Below are positions 8,899 through 18,028 of a stretch of DNA of 35,240 nucleotides, piece after piece (positions within the stretch are counted from its first letter, which is position 1; each line of letters opens with the position of its first letter). The notes under the pieces are model-generated. The model searched no databases. It was given only the letters and a program-made list of their open reading frames with translations, and was not told where the DNA came from. Where the stretch lies: contig JAJHPK010000014.1 in the NCBI GenBank assembly GCA_020890945.1, positions 1 through 35,240 of the forward strand, written 5' to 3'. The position numbers and the translations under genes are program-made. The DNA is from Nitrosomonas sp. GTDB taxonomy: Bacteria; Pseudomonadota; Gammaproteobacteria; Burkholderiales; Nitrosomonadaceae.

Positions 8899-9723
8899 AT
8901 GAAAGCTAAATTAAGAACATATCGCTATGTTTCGGTAATTATTTTTTTGCTATTAACTTTGCCGGCGTCAGCTCAAAATATATCCTTTTCAAATAGCGTA
9001 TTGACGCCCGAAAACAAGCAAAAAATTGAATTGGCTGCATGGCGTTATGCGGTTGATACCCCTTTACTGCTCGAAACGATTCAATGGCTGCGGGAGTTGA
9101 CGAAGAACTCCAGTGAGCCGGCAGCAATCGCCGAGCTATCACGATTAGAATACATGCGCGCTCAACTTGAAGTAAATAAAAAGCGGCGCATCGAGTTATT
9201 TCAAAACGCTATTGCTATTGCCGATCGAGCACTTGAGCTTGATAGTAATGATGTTCGTGGTCTTTTTTGGAAGGCGGCTGCAATGGGGAAATTAGCAGAG
9301 GATACAGGCATGTTAAGTGCTTTGCGCTTGATTCGCCCCATGGAAGAATTACTGCTAAAGGTGATTGCGTTGGATGAGTCTTATGAAAATGCTGGTGCGC
9401 ACCGAGCATTAGGTCGTATCTATCATCTTTTACCGGATTATCCCATTAGCTTCGGTAGCAACAAGAAAGCGTTAACGCATCTCAAACGTGCTCATGAGTT
9501 GTTTCCTCAAGATGTGATTACTCGTGCTTTTTATGCAGACTTGTTATATGACGAGGGAATGAAAAAAGAAGCAAGTCATCATGCAAATTTTGTGATGAAG
9601 GCGCAGATTCATGAGGAAGATGCGTTAGAGTATGCTGAATACGTGAAGATCGCTCGAGTAGTATCCAGTAAAACGGTTGATTCAGCCGTTAAATTGGATA
9701 ATTTTCTAGTATCCCAAGACTAG
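8899..9723 (+). CDS. Exported TPR-like protein (TatT-type)
   Basis: This 274-residue protein begins with a signal peptide (about 1-26, hydrophobic FLLLTLPASA, cleavage likely after Ala-Ser-Ala). The mature part is all-helical with repeated TPR-type sequences: IAIADRALELDSNDVRGLFW, LLLKVIALDESYENAGAHRA and LKRAHELFPQDVITRAFYAD. The arrangement, including an unusual helix pair between repeats, resembles TatT, the periplasmic TPR partner of some TRAP transporters. No TRAP transporter genes are in the window. It lies between the hybrid kinase (83-bp gap) and the phosphatase gene (31-bp gap), all the same direction. Start ATG follows GAGGTT. Likely periplasmic; ligand or partner unknown. Confidence 0.75.
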   Translation: MKAKLRTYRYVSVIIFLLLTLPASAQNISFSNSVLTPENKQKIELAAWRYAVDTPLLLETIQWLRELTKNSSEPAAIAELSRLEYMRAQLEVNKKRRIELFQNAIAIADRALELDSNDVRGLFWKAAAMGKLAEDTGMLSALRLIRPMEELLLKVIALDESYENAGAHRALGRIYHLLPDYPISFGSNKKALTHLKRAHELFPQDVITRAFYADLLYDEGMKKEASHHANFVMKAQIHEEDALEYAEYVKIARVVSSKTVDSAVKLDNFLVSQD

Positions 9724-9754
9724 TCTGATTCTTTAATCGCTTATTGGAATTGAT

Positions 9755-10354
9755 ATGCCAAAAACCATGATAGATTTGATTCGTCATGGAGAGCCGACTG
9801 GCGGGAATCGTTATCGTGGTCATGCGATTGATGATCCTCTCTCTGAAAACGGATGGTTACAAATGTGGAATGCCGTTGGGTCGTTCAATGAGTGGGACCG
9901 TATTGTTACCTCACCACTGCAACGTTGTAAAGCATTTGCTGATGCGCTGGGAGATCGTTATGGAATTGAGGTAATGGTGGAATCGCGCTTCAAAGAGGTT
10001 GGCTTTGGTGCATGGGAAGGACTGGATCATGACGCCATAAAAATTGACCGTGCGGCAGAATATAGCGCCTTTATTAGTGACCCAGTAAATCAACGTCCTA
10101 AAGACTCCGAGCCGCTAGATGATTTTATTCAGCGAGTAAGTCTCGCTTTTAACGAAATCGTTGAGCGTTATCGCAATGAACGCATTCTTATCGTGACACA
10201 TGCCGGCGTGATTCGTACGATCATCGCTATTAGCCTCAATATTCCTCCCAAAAATCTTTATCTAATCAAGGTCAATAACGGCGGTATCACACAAATTCGA
10301 TACACTCGTATTGGTGCGGTTTTAGAAATGTTGAATGGAAAATTGTCTAATTAA
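9755..10354 (+). CDS. Histidine phosphatase family protein, CobC-like
   Basis: This 199-residue enzyme belongs to the phosphoglycerate-mutase-like superfamily. The catalytic His is in LIRHGEP (His11). The second His is in ILIVTHAGVIR, with the supporting Arg in SPLQRC and the acidic residue in the EVGFGAWEG stretch. The YRGHAIDDPLSENGW and FGAWEG patterns match alpha-ribazole-phosphate phosphatase (CobC), which removes the phosphate late in cobalamin lower-ligand assembly. No other cobalamin gene is nearby, so a different phosphate ester is possible. It follows the TPR gene closely and precedes the HDOD gene by 81 bp in the same direction. Confidence 0.8.
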   Translation: MPKTMIDLIRHGEPTGGNRYRGHAIDDPLSENGWLQMWNAVGSFNEWDRIVTSPLQRCKAFADALGDRYGIEVMVESRFKEVGFGAWEGLDHDAIKIDRAAEYSAFISDPVNQRPKDSEPLDDFIQRVSLAFNEIVERYRNERILIVTHAGVIRTIIAISLNIPPKNLYLIKVNNGGITQIRYTRIGAVLEMLNGKLSN

Positions 10355-10435
10355 TCGTCATAACCCATTGTTTCCTCAATATTGATTAAGGAATGTCGTA
10401 GGAATTGTTAACGTATTCAATATCAGGAGTTCAGC

Positions 10436-11260
10436 ATGCCACTAGATAAACCAAGAAAATTGTCGGAATGGGTTGATTTTCTTACCGCCGCCGAAATTCC
10501 TGTGTTGAAGCAAACTGCACGAAATATTTCGAAATTGCAGCAAGATGCTCAGCATATGAATGCGCGTAGTTTCGCTCAAATCGTTAAAAACGATCCGTTA
10601 ATGACAGTAAAAATGTTGCGCTATTTGCAATCACACAAACAACTTGCACAAAAACACGATGTGATAGAAATTGAGCAAATTGCTTTAATGATTGGATTGG
10701 AAAAGACATTAGAGAAAGTAGCTCCGCAACCATTAGTGGAAGAGATCTTAAGTCAAAGTGGCAATATGGCTGCGCTGGTCCATTTGCTCAAAACCACACA
10801 TCGAGCCAACATGGCTGCTGGTTATGCGTTTGATTGGGCTGTTCGCTTGCACGACCTGCATTATGAAGAAATCCGTACCGCTACGTTACTTCATGATATT
10901 GCTGAAATGTTGATGTGGTGCTTTTCACCCAAAGAAATGCTGCAAATAAAAGCTTCTCAGATGAACGATAAAACGTTGCGCAGTGTTGTAGCACAACAAA
11001 ATATTTTAGGGTTTACGCTGAATCGATTACAAGTAGAGTTGGCAGTAAAGTGGCGATTACCGGAGTTACTCATAGCCTTAACAGATGATAAAAATAAAAC
11101 GCAACAAAGAGTGCGCAACGTGATTTTGGCAGTCAATTTAGCTAGGCACTCGGCCAACGGATGGGATGATGCCGCGCTACCGGATGACTACGAGGATATC
11201 GCCAAGTTGTTGCATTTACAAGCCAGTGAGGTCATGATCATAGTGGGTGCAGAAATATAA
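10436..11260 (+). CDS. HDOD-domain signalling protein
   Basis: This 274-residue cytoplasmic protein is almost wholly an HDOD domain, a metal-dependent phosphohydrolase fold that usually lacks catalysis and acts in signal transduction or regulation. Typical features are the IVKNDPLMTVKMLRYLQSH helix pair near residues 44-64 and the TATLLHDIAEMLMW stretch near 147-160, where the HD pair survives. The later LGFTLNRLQVELAVKWRLPE also fits. The start is well supported by AGGAG seven bases before the ATG. It ends two bases from the 3' end of the convergent cyclase gene. HDOD proteins often act with cyclic-nucleotide or two-component circuits, which fits the neighbours but does not prove a link. Confidence 0.85.
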   Translation: MPLDKPRKLSEWVDFLTAAEIPVLKQTARNISKLQQDAQHMNARSFAQIVKNDPLMTVKMLRYLQSHKQLAQKHDVIEIEQIALMIGLEKTLEKVAPQPLVEEILSQSGNMAALVHLLKTTHRANMAAGYAFDWAVRLHDLHYEEIRTATLLHDIAEMLMWCFSPKEMLQIKASQMNDKTLRSVVAQQNILGFTLNRLQVELAVKWRLPELLIALTDDKNKTQQRVRNVILAVNLARHSANGWDDAALPDDYEDIAKLLHLQASEVMIIVGAEI

Positions 11261-11262
11261 TG

Positions 11263-13500
11263 TCATGATTGGTCTTGACAGATTTTGACAAAATAATAGG
11301 CAGGACCATCATCTGGAAAAGCCTTTAGGATTTCTAAAAAATATTTTTGCGCATTGCTCCAATTATTGGATTGATAATGTGTAAAGGCTTCATTAAAAAT
11401 CTCACATAGCCATACTTGATCTTCGGTAGCCGAATTTTTGTGATTAATCAATTCGAATAAATTTACCGGCTTCACTTTTCCTCGTAATTGACATGTGCCT
11501 AAAGGTCGAAAAAGAAAATCTTCTAAGCCAACATTCATTTCGGTAGATAACAGGATTCGAGTTTTAAAATTTTTATTCATATTTTGAATGCGATTGGTTG
11601 CATTCACTACGTCTCCGGTCACTCGATAGCAGCCTTGTTCTCTTTTCAAAGACATTTCACCAAAATGTAGTCCTAACCTGGTCGGAAACGGAGGCATTCC
11701 TTCTGAACGATGTTGATTAAACTGTTCCACAGCCATTGCTATCTCAAGAGATGCTTGACATGCTTTTTTTCGCGCTAATGAATCATCAGCATTGGAGATC
11801 CACACAGCCAGCATTGAATCGGCAATCATATCCATGATGTATCCATCGTGCTCACGAATGGGTTTTTTAAGAACATCACGATATTTTTCCAATAATTGCC
11901 CTAAAATTCTCGGCTCCATAGGCTCGGCTAATGCACAAAAACCTTGAATATCTGTATTCAAACAACAACCATAAATACCCTGCTCATTTTGTTCACTTCC
12001 AATAATCTTTTCTAAAAAGTCGTTGGGAAAAGTCGAACCAAAAAATTTTCTTAAATTGGTTACTTGATCCTCCAACTGTTTAGCCTGTAAGGTGACTTCA
12101 TGATGTTTTAGTGTTTGTGCCACGATAAAAGCAGAAATAGTTTGCAATATCGGAATGAAGATGGGCAACCAGACGGCTAGCTTGGAAAAAAAATAATAAG
12201 CGCTCACTAAATAAATCAGAAGTACCACGAAACTTAATCCCGCAATATTCTTCAAGGATAATCGAGTCTGCGGAAGGGAAAAGACAGTGGTAATTAGAAA
12301 ACCAAAGACAAACAAAATAGTCCAGTTTGCCGAATACGGAAATATACGAATAGGTTTGTTTTCATATAGATTGGCAAAGGCTGTCGCAATGAGCTCCACG
12401 CCACTAATGTTAAGGCCACTGTCGTTTGAGAATACGGTGTGGTAATCGTCTCTGCCAATATCCTGTTCACTCTGTGTTGCTGCCGAAAAGCCGATAAAAA
12501 CAATTTTATTCTTGAAAGTGTTTGATTCTGTATTGTCAATCAGCGCTTGATAGTAAGGAATAGTTTGAATGCTTCGAGGCGGGCCATAAAAATTTAAATA
12601 TCGTTTTTTCTCCCCAGAATAAATATTCAATAATGATGCAATCAATTGTTTCTGCTCTAAATTTAAAGATAAATTCTGAGACAATCGATGCTGCATTTTT
12701 AGAGCTAGTTGTTTGTCGGTAAGAAAAATATTACGCAAATCCAACACTAAATCATGCAAATCCATTGTATTTACGTTTGTAGGCAGTTTTGCTGTAGTGG
12801 TTGAATCGACCGCTAACATTATTTTAGAAAATTCATTGAAAAGCGGTAATGCTAGCGCTTGTAATAAAACTACCGGCGCTGTTGGGCCATCGCCAAAACT
12901 TTCTTTAAATAACCAATAATCCTTAATTTGTTCTGCTCGAGCTAACGGAAATGGAACTGCTGCTTTTGCGGTGGCAGTAAACTGATTGAGAAGCTTACCG
13001 GCGCATTCTTCGACGATAGAGAAATCTGTTTGCTGAAGAGTATCCAAAGAATTCTCACATTGATTTCGATCAAGTCGCTGAATTAATATTACATTGCCGA
13101 ATTCCTGCATGGCCGCAGCAAATTTTTCATCATCTTCAAATTGCTGGCTTGCAGTATCAAAAACAAGGTCGAAAACGATAAGACCTGCACCTTCCTTCGA
13201 AAGACGCTAAATTAATTGCGCATGTAAGCTTCGTGGCCACTTCGACACATTTCTAGGCCAATCTTTAGACGAAATGGGTATATCTAGGTTTTCCGCAGAA
13301 GATTTATCAATAGCGACAATCGCAACATTATTCGGCGCAGGAATTAAACCACGCATTTGAAACAGCCAATTCAAACCAAATTTTTCTTCGAATGCAAAAA
13401 AAGGGGTTAGCACATATAAAAAAACACCCAGTAACCCTATCAAACATGGCCACAAATATTTTTTTACTTTGTCGTTCAGAAAATACTGAGTTATTTCCAT
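11263..13500 (-). pseudogene. CHASE2-domain adenylate/guanylate cyclase interrupted by an in-frame amber codon
   Basis: One reading frame of 745 codons before the terminal stop runs from ATG 13500, broken only by TAG at 13207-13209 (codon 98). Upstream are an N-terminal membrane helix (about 14-35) and the start of a CHASE2 sensor (IVAIDKSSAENL, WPRSLHAQLI). Downstream in the same frame the CHASE2 continues (RLSKEGAGLIVFDLVFD). Three membrane helices follow (about 390-462), then a class III cyclase domain with metal-binding Asp517 (NTDIQGF) and Asp561 and the transition-state Asn633/Arg637 pair in GDVVNATNR. The C-terminal end is a short TPR-like tail. The catalytic part is undecayed, so this is a recent nonsense change (CAG to TAG is one step), suppression, or a sequencing error. 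An internal ATG at 13110 could restart translation, but would lack the first helix. Confidence 0.85.
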
Positions 13501-13657
13501 TGGATACGTTATAAATAATTCAAACAGACAAAGAGAAATTAATGCAATTAATCATTGTATCCGTCGTTTTTATACAGAAAAGGGTATTTTCATTTTTTAA
13601 CTCAAGTTTCTCTAAGAACTTAGGCTTATTTCAAGGAAATTATAGGATAAGTAAATC

Positions 13658-14365
13658 TGTATAAGAAACCTCAGAGTTGTTTACAGAGAGGTTGACTAAA
13701 ATAAGCAGTGAATATTTCATAGGGAGTAGCATTAGTCAAACCTTTATGGGGTTTGATAGTATTGCAGAAGTTAATGAAACACAATCACTGAATACGACGA
13801 TCGACGTTGTATTTAAAGGAAAATTGACTGTACCACATGTCCATTAATGTGTTGATGACTCGTTCAGCTTTACCGTTAGTTTTGGAGCGATTAACGAGGG
13901 TGAATTTCTGGCCGATACCTTGTTGCCAGAAGGCTGTGACGAAAGCATGATCGCTGATTCCTTTAAATTCGGTGCCGTTGTCGGAGTAGGCGCAGTCGAT
14001 CCGATAAGGTCATTGGGCAATGACCGTGCCCATGGGAAAGCAGGCAGCGCTGTGCAGGGTTTTATCGGGAAAAATATCGGCATACAACTCCCTGGAAAAA
14101 TCATCGATAGCCACGAACAAATACTCACTAGGCTCGTTGACAGATTGACCTTTCAGGAAGGGAAGCCGTTTGGTATCGAGGTAAACCAGCTCACCCGGAT
14201 AAGATTTGTTATAGCGTTTAGCTTCACGCTTGAGACGTTCCTGAATCGTTTGCTAAACCTTGGCCAAACGTTTGAGACTACTGCAACGCCTTGAACCTTT
14301 AATTGGTACTGTCACACGGGGATAAGTTCCTGGAGTCTGGCGAGTTTCAGTATGTCATAATTTGT
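13658..14365 (-). mobile_element. Decayed IS481-family element, copy 1
   Basis: Read on the minus strand, a transposase frame is largely collinear but broken by stops at several points, and by a frameshift near 14326. Recognisable pieces: RLKREAKRYNKSYPGELVYLD, TKRLPFLKGQSVNEP, YLFVAIDDFSREL, AYSDNGTEFKG and NGKAERVINTLMDMW (the DDE integrase core), and NTIKPHKGLTNATPYE. One stop replaces the residue after RRIQ, where the second copy still reads RRIQLLHFINF. The end near 13658-13686 matches the terminal repeat of the second copy. The N-terminal helix-turn-helix part is missing beyond about 14365. The element cannot move on its own. Confidence 0.85.
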
Positions 14366-14428
14366 CCTAAACGAAATTTGATCTAACAAACAAGCCGATT
14401 AAGTTGCTGCTGAAACAGACGTCGGTAA

Positions 14429-14548
14429 AGTCTGATTCAGTTGTTTGATTGGTACAATTAGGAACGTTTTCATCAAAGTCTTGACAACAAAACCCCCAAT
14501 GAGGTTTATTATCAATTTCAAACGATTCATCAGGCTGCCTGTGCTTGA
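14429..14548 (+). mobile_element. Remnant of an IS3-family transposase C-terminus
   Basis: A short plus-strand frame reads FDWYN, stop (TAG 14459), ERFHQSLDNKTPNEVYYQF and ends at TGA 14546-14548. 'WYNxERFHQSLxxKTPxEVYY' is the typical last segment of IS3-group OrfB integrases. Nothing upstream can be joined to it, and the adjoining sequence is the truncated end of the IS481 relic, so one element probably landed in or deleted part of the other. Non-functional. Confidence 0.6.
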
Positions 14549-14769
14549 TTAATCAAAAACAGCAGCACTTAATTCTACTATCAGGTTGTTCAGTTACAAG
14601 AGACCACTTCACTGAAACCTAATTAGATTCCCGTGGCAAAATCACGAGGAATCGCAAGCTAAAAAGCGATTTAGAATAGCATTGAAAAAACAACTTAATG
14701 CGCTTACTAACAAACTATGGCAACTCATTAGATAGTATTAACGTTATTCTATGACCAAACTAATTATTG
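14549..14769. other. Gene-free stretch with an orphan hairpin, downstream of ffh
   Basis: No gene is recognised. At 14626-14653 a strong hairpin is present: arms GATTCCCGTG and CACGAGGAATC (ten pairs with a single bulged A) around a seven-base loop. No T-run follows on either strand, so it is not a classical terminator for ffh, which ends at 14770 reading leftwards. It may be a further IS remnant or repeat. Confidence 0.4.
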
Positions 14770-16119
14770 TTATCGTAAGCGCGGCATCATTCCTTTGAGT
14801 CCACGCATCATTTTTGCCATGCCACCTTTGTTCATCATTTTCATCATTTTCTGCGTTTGTTCGAATTGCGAGAGAAGTCGATTGACCTCTTGAACAGAAA
14901 CACCAGCCCCTGCGGCAATTCTTCGTTTCCGGGAAGCTTTTAAAATTTCTGGTTTGGTGCGTTCTAATTTCGTCATTGCGTTGATGATTCCTTCGTTACG
15001 ATTAATGACTTTGTCATCAACTTTAACATTCTGTGCCGCCTGGCTAAGCTGCGCTGGCAGTTTATCCATCAATGCGCTAATGCCGCCCATGTTACGCATC
15101 TGTTGAAACTGTGCCTTGAAATCATCTAGGTCAAAACCTTTTCCTGATTTCATTTTTTTCATCAGTTTCTCGGCTTCTTGCTGATCTGCGTTACGTTGCG
15201 CTTCTTCAATCAAGCCAAGTACGTCACCCATTCCTAAAATACGTGACGCCATACGGTCAGGATGGAATGGTTCTAGTCCGGTTAACTTTTCCGCGACACC
15301 CGCGAATTTAATCGGTTTTCCAGTAATTTCTTTCACTGACAACGCTGCTCCACCACGAGCATCGCCATCCAATTTCGTTAGAATAACGCCTGTCAAAGGT
15401 AAGGCGTCCGAAAATGCTTTGGCTGTATTGACGGCATCTTGGCCTTGCATCGCATCAACCACAAACAACGTTTCAACCGGTTTTAACAGCGCTTCTAGCT
15501 CACTGATTTCTTTCATCATGGCTTCATCAATACCGAGTCGCCCCGCAGTATCGACGATCATTACATCATGGTGCTGTATCCGCGCAAAATTTAATGCGTT
15601 GGCAGCGATTTCTGCCGGCTTTTGCCCTGTTAAAGCAGGATAAAAATCAGCGCCTGTTTGATTGGCTAATAATTCAAGTTGCTGAATAGCGGCGGGACGA
15701 TAGACGTCACAAGAAACCAACAAAACTTTCTTTTTTTTGTTTTCCATTAGCCACTTAGCTAGCTTACCGCTACTGGTGGTTTTTCCGGCACCCTGCAATC
15801 CAGCCATTAAAATCACAGCGGGTGGCGTAGTTGCCAGATTTAAATCGGATTTTTCTCCCCCCAGAATGTTAATGAGCTCTTGGTGCACAATACCAATCAG
15901 CGCTTGATCTGGTGTCAGGCTGGTCATGACTTCATGGCCAATCGCTTTTTCTTTAATGCGGGCGATAAAGTTTTTGACGACCGGCAATGCAACATCCGCT
16001 TCTAAAAAAGCTAATCGAACTTCGCGCAGCGCTTGTTCGATATTACTTTCGGTTAATCTTGCTTCGCCACGCAAGGTTTTAATAATGCCTGTGAATCTAT
16101 TCGTCAAATTATCAAACAT
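14770..16119 (-). CDS. ffh: Signal recognition particle protein (SRP54 homolog)
   Basis: This 449-residue GTPase binds 4.5S RNA and carries nascent membrane proteins to the receptor FtsY. Order: helical N domain (1-90), G domain with P-loop GLQGAGKTTSSGKLA (about 107-121), DTAGRLG and TKLDGDARGG, and the methionine-rich M domain (about 300-449). The C-terminus is rich in Met, Gly and Lys (MMKMMNKGGMAKMMRG). Length and motifs are those of a complete bacterial Ffh. Start ATG 16119. It is divergent from the CcsA-like gene, with 135 bp between the two starts. Confidence 0.97.
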   Translation of the reverse strand: MFDNLTNRFTGIIKTLRGEARLTESNIEQALREVRLAFLEADVALPVVKNFIARIKEKAIGHEVMTSLTPDQALIGIVHQELINILGGEKSDLNLATTPPAVILMAGLQGAGKTTSSGKLAKWLMENKKKKVLLVSCDVYRPAAIQQLELLANQTGADFYPALTGQKPAEIAANALNFARIQHHDVMIVDTAGRLGIDEAMMKEISELEALLKPVETLFVVDAMQGQDAVNTAKAFSDALPLTGVILTKLDGDARGGAALSVKEITGKPIKFAGVAEKLTGLEPFHPDRMASRILGMGDVLGLIEEAQRNADQQEAEKLMKKMKSGKGFDLDDFKAQFQQMRNMGGISALMDKLPAQLSQAAQNVKVDDKVINRNEGIINAMTKLERTKPEILKASRKRRIAAGAGVSVQEVNRLLSQFEQTQKMMKMMNKGGMAKMMRGLKGMMPRLR

Positions 16120-16254
16120 AGGTTTTAGTTAATCTCAAAAGGAATTGCTCGTTGCAAAATATATAGTTAACAAATATTGGAATTTGCGCTTTGAATTTAT
16201 TGTAACGCAATGTAGACTACGCTGTAACTTGTGTTTTTAATACTTGAGATACTT

Positions 16255-17100
16255 ATGCTCAGCATTTTAACTTATCTCATTCCTTTTTTGCTGTATGTAC
16301 TGATCGGTATTTATTTCTGGCAAAATCAGTGGAAGAAGTTACTGGTTGGTCATCATGTTGCCGATCAATCAGCCACATTGAATCAATGGATGCGCTATGC
16401 CCTGCTCATTCCACTCGGACTCCATGCATGGGTTTTATATCAATCAATTTTAGCGGATACTGGTTTAAGGTTTGGCCTAGGAAATGCGGTTTCATCGATT
16501 ATATGGTTAACAGCGTTTATTTATTGGACGCTCGGATTCTTTAATCGACTTCAAGGGTTACAATCATTAATTGCTCCAATTGCCATTGTTGCTGCGATTG
16601 CAATTTTATTACCGCTTATTTTTCCATCATCGCGAATTCTTGATAATACCGAATTGCCTGCTTTTAGGGCGCATTTATTGGGTGCAATGCTGGCGTATAG
16701 CTTACTCACGATCGCGGCGTTTCATGCATCATTAATGATCGTGATAGAACGGCATTTACATCACCCAGCCGGTCATCCTGTGTTCGTTAATTTGCCGCCA
16801 TTGTTAGTGATGGAAAAGTTGTTGTTTCGAATTATCTGGGCAGGGTTTATTTTACTCACGCTAACATTGATTAGCGGTACTTTCTTTTCGAATGAAGTTT
16901 TCGGTCAACCTTTCACATTTACTCACAAAACTTTTTTTGGCGTCGTATCCTGGAGCGTTTTTGCTGCGCTCCTCGTCGGTAGACAGTTTTATGGTTGGCG
17001 TGGACGGATAGCGATTCGCTGGACACTGACGGGATTTGTGATCTTGTTGCTTGCTTATATCGGTAGCAAATTTGTTTTAGAAGTTATTTTGAATCGTTAA
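16255..17100 (+). CDS. CcsA/YpjD-family cytochrome c assembly-type membrane protein
   Basis: This protein of about 281 residues has eight or so membrane helices. It belongs to the haem-handling CcsA/ResC family, in the short YpjD branch often found next to ffh in proteobacteria. Family marks include conserved His in helices (LGLHAWVLYQS, HAHLLG-like RAHLLGAMLAYSLLTIAAFHA, FTHKTFFGVVSW). The tryptophan-rich haem-binding loop of true CcsA is weak, so the exact role is uncertain. A GTG at 16231 would add eight residues, but ATG 16255 is preferred because GAGA precedes it at a good distance. The ffh–ypjD divergence is a recurring arrangement in this group. Confidence 0.85.
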   Translation: MLSILTYLIPFLLYVLIGIYFWQNQWKKLLVGHHVADQSATLNQWMRYALLIPLGLHAWVLYQSILADTGLRFGLGNAVSSIIWLTAFIYWTLGFFNRLQGLQSLIAPIAIVAAIAILLPLIFPSSRILDNTELPAFRAHLLGAMLAYSLLTIAAFHASLMIVIERHLHHPAGHPVFVNLPPLLVMEKLLFRIIWAGFILLTLTLISGTFFSNEVFGQPFTFTHKTFFGVVSWSVFAALLVGRQFYGWRGRIAIRWTLTGFVILLLAYIGSKFVLEVILNR

Positions 17101-17208
17101 TCACTGAAAAAGCTTTTAAAATTGTGATATAGAAGTAGTGACAAAAATTCTTCTATCTATCCTTATTTGAATAACTCAATCCTTTTGAGACGAATGGAAG
17201 CTACTACT

Positions 17209-17991
17209 ATGACAAAATCCTTAACAGTACTAATTTCTAGAGTGCCCAGAAATTATCCTTCAATATTTAGGATGGGGTTTTGTTGTATCGTGATGGTCAT
17301 CATACCGGGATGCGCTTTCCAAGAAAAAGTACTTATTCCGGCAGATCACCCTCAGTTACCGGTACCCACAGAGAATGAACAACATTTAAAAAGAGAAGTT
17401 GCGCGGCTCGAAAAACTCGTCGCGCAGAAGGATCAATTGATCAAAAATCAAAAAGTACGTCAAATTGATCAAGCAAATGTCATTCGGGAAACGAACAAAG
17501 AAGCTACGCGCACTCAGGTTAAATCACATCGCTTGGCTACAAAGCCAGGTACTGCATCTGCGATAGCAGAATTAGATGCTTCCTTGCAACAACTCAAACA
17601 GGAAAGAAATGCACCATTCGATCGAATTCTAAGAATGCAAGCACAGCATCTTTTTGAAACAGCTACACTGTTATATTCAAAAGATCAGTATGCTGATGCA
17701 ATGGGTTATGTGGGCCAAGCCAACAATTTTGTCAAATCGCTTCAAAGCAACCCTGCGAGCAAGAAGACCTCACAATCGGACCATTTGCAACTTGACTTTC
17801 ATGTTCCTATGAGGATCCGGCTGAACAAAGTTGTTAAATTATATAAAGCCTCCGACTCGCAATCACAAGTGATTTCTTCACTGAAAAAAGATACAGTTTT
17901 AACAACCGTTGCAAGTCAGGGAACCTGGTTGAAGGTATCGATTGAAAAAAAACAGGGATGGATACAGAACACCGATTTTCAATTAGAGTAA
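17209..17991 (+). CDS. SH3-domain lipoprotein
   Basis: This protein has about 260 residues. The N-terminus is a lipoprotein signal: a basic start, then hydrophobic CCIVMVIIPGC with the acylated Cys at about residue 35 when starting at ATG 17209. GGAAG lies about nine bases before that ATG; ATG 17194 and TTG 17167 are further possible starts. After the Cys come a Pro-rich linker, a coiled coil (about 60-110, rich in Lys, Gln and Glu), a helical middle (IAELDASLQQLKQE, MGYVGQANNFVKSLQ) and a C-terminal bacterial SH3 domain (VVKLYKASDSQSQVISSLKK ... WLKVS ... GWIQ). SH3b domains bind cell-wall peptides. Likely anchored in the outer membrane and facing the periplasm; function not known. Confidence 0.75.
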   Translation: MTKSLTVLISRVPRNYPSIFRMGFCCIVMVIIPGCAFQEKVLIPADHPQLPVPTENEQHLKREVARLEKLVAQKDQLIKNQKVRQIDQANVIRETNKEATRTQVKSHRLATKPGTASAIAELDASLQQLKQERNAPFDRILRMQAQHLFETATLLYSKDQYADAMGYVGQANNFVKSLQSNPASKKTSQSDHLQLDFHVPMRIRLNKVVKLYKASDSQSQVISSLKKDTVLTTVASQGTWLKVSIEKKQGWIQNTDFQLE

Positions 17992-17993
17992 TC

Positions 17994-18028
17994 CTGTAAA
18001 AACGGAAATGACTTTCAACCGTTTACAG
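17994..18028. terminator. Hairpin between convergent genes
   Basis: CTGTAAAAACGG and CCGTTTACAG pair over ten bases with a two-base bulge around a 13-base loop. The structure sits exactly between the SH3 lipoprotein and the diguanylate cyclase gene and includes the latter's stop codon. It lacks a long T-run, so it is a plausible but weak two-way terminator. Confidence 0.4.

Noticed and set aside
13110-13207. Frameshift as the cause of the split cyclase
   Set aside because: 13500 and 13110 differ by a multiple of three and the sequence between reads openly except for one TAG, so it is a nonsense codon, not an indel.
13920-14294. 124-codon plus-strand open frame inside the IS relic
   Set aside because: The recognisable transposase pieces (SDNGTEFKG, NGKAERVI) are on the minus strand in this same stretch.
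14561-14716. 37-codon plus-strand open stretch across the orphan hairpin (FPWQNHEESQAKKRF...)
   Set aside because: No start codon or ribosome site, no recognisable family, and located in IS debris; too little to call a gene.
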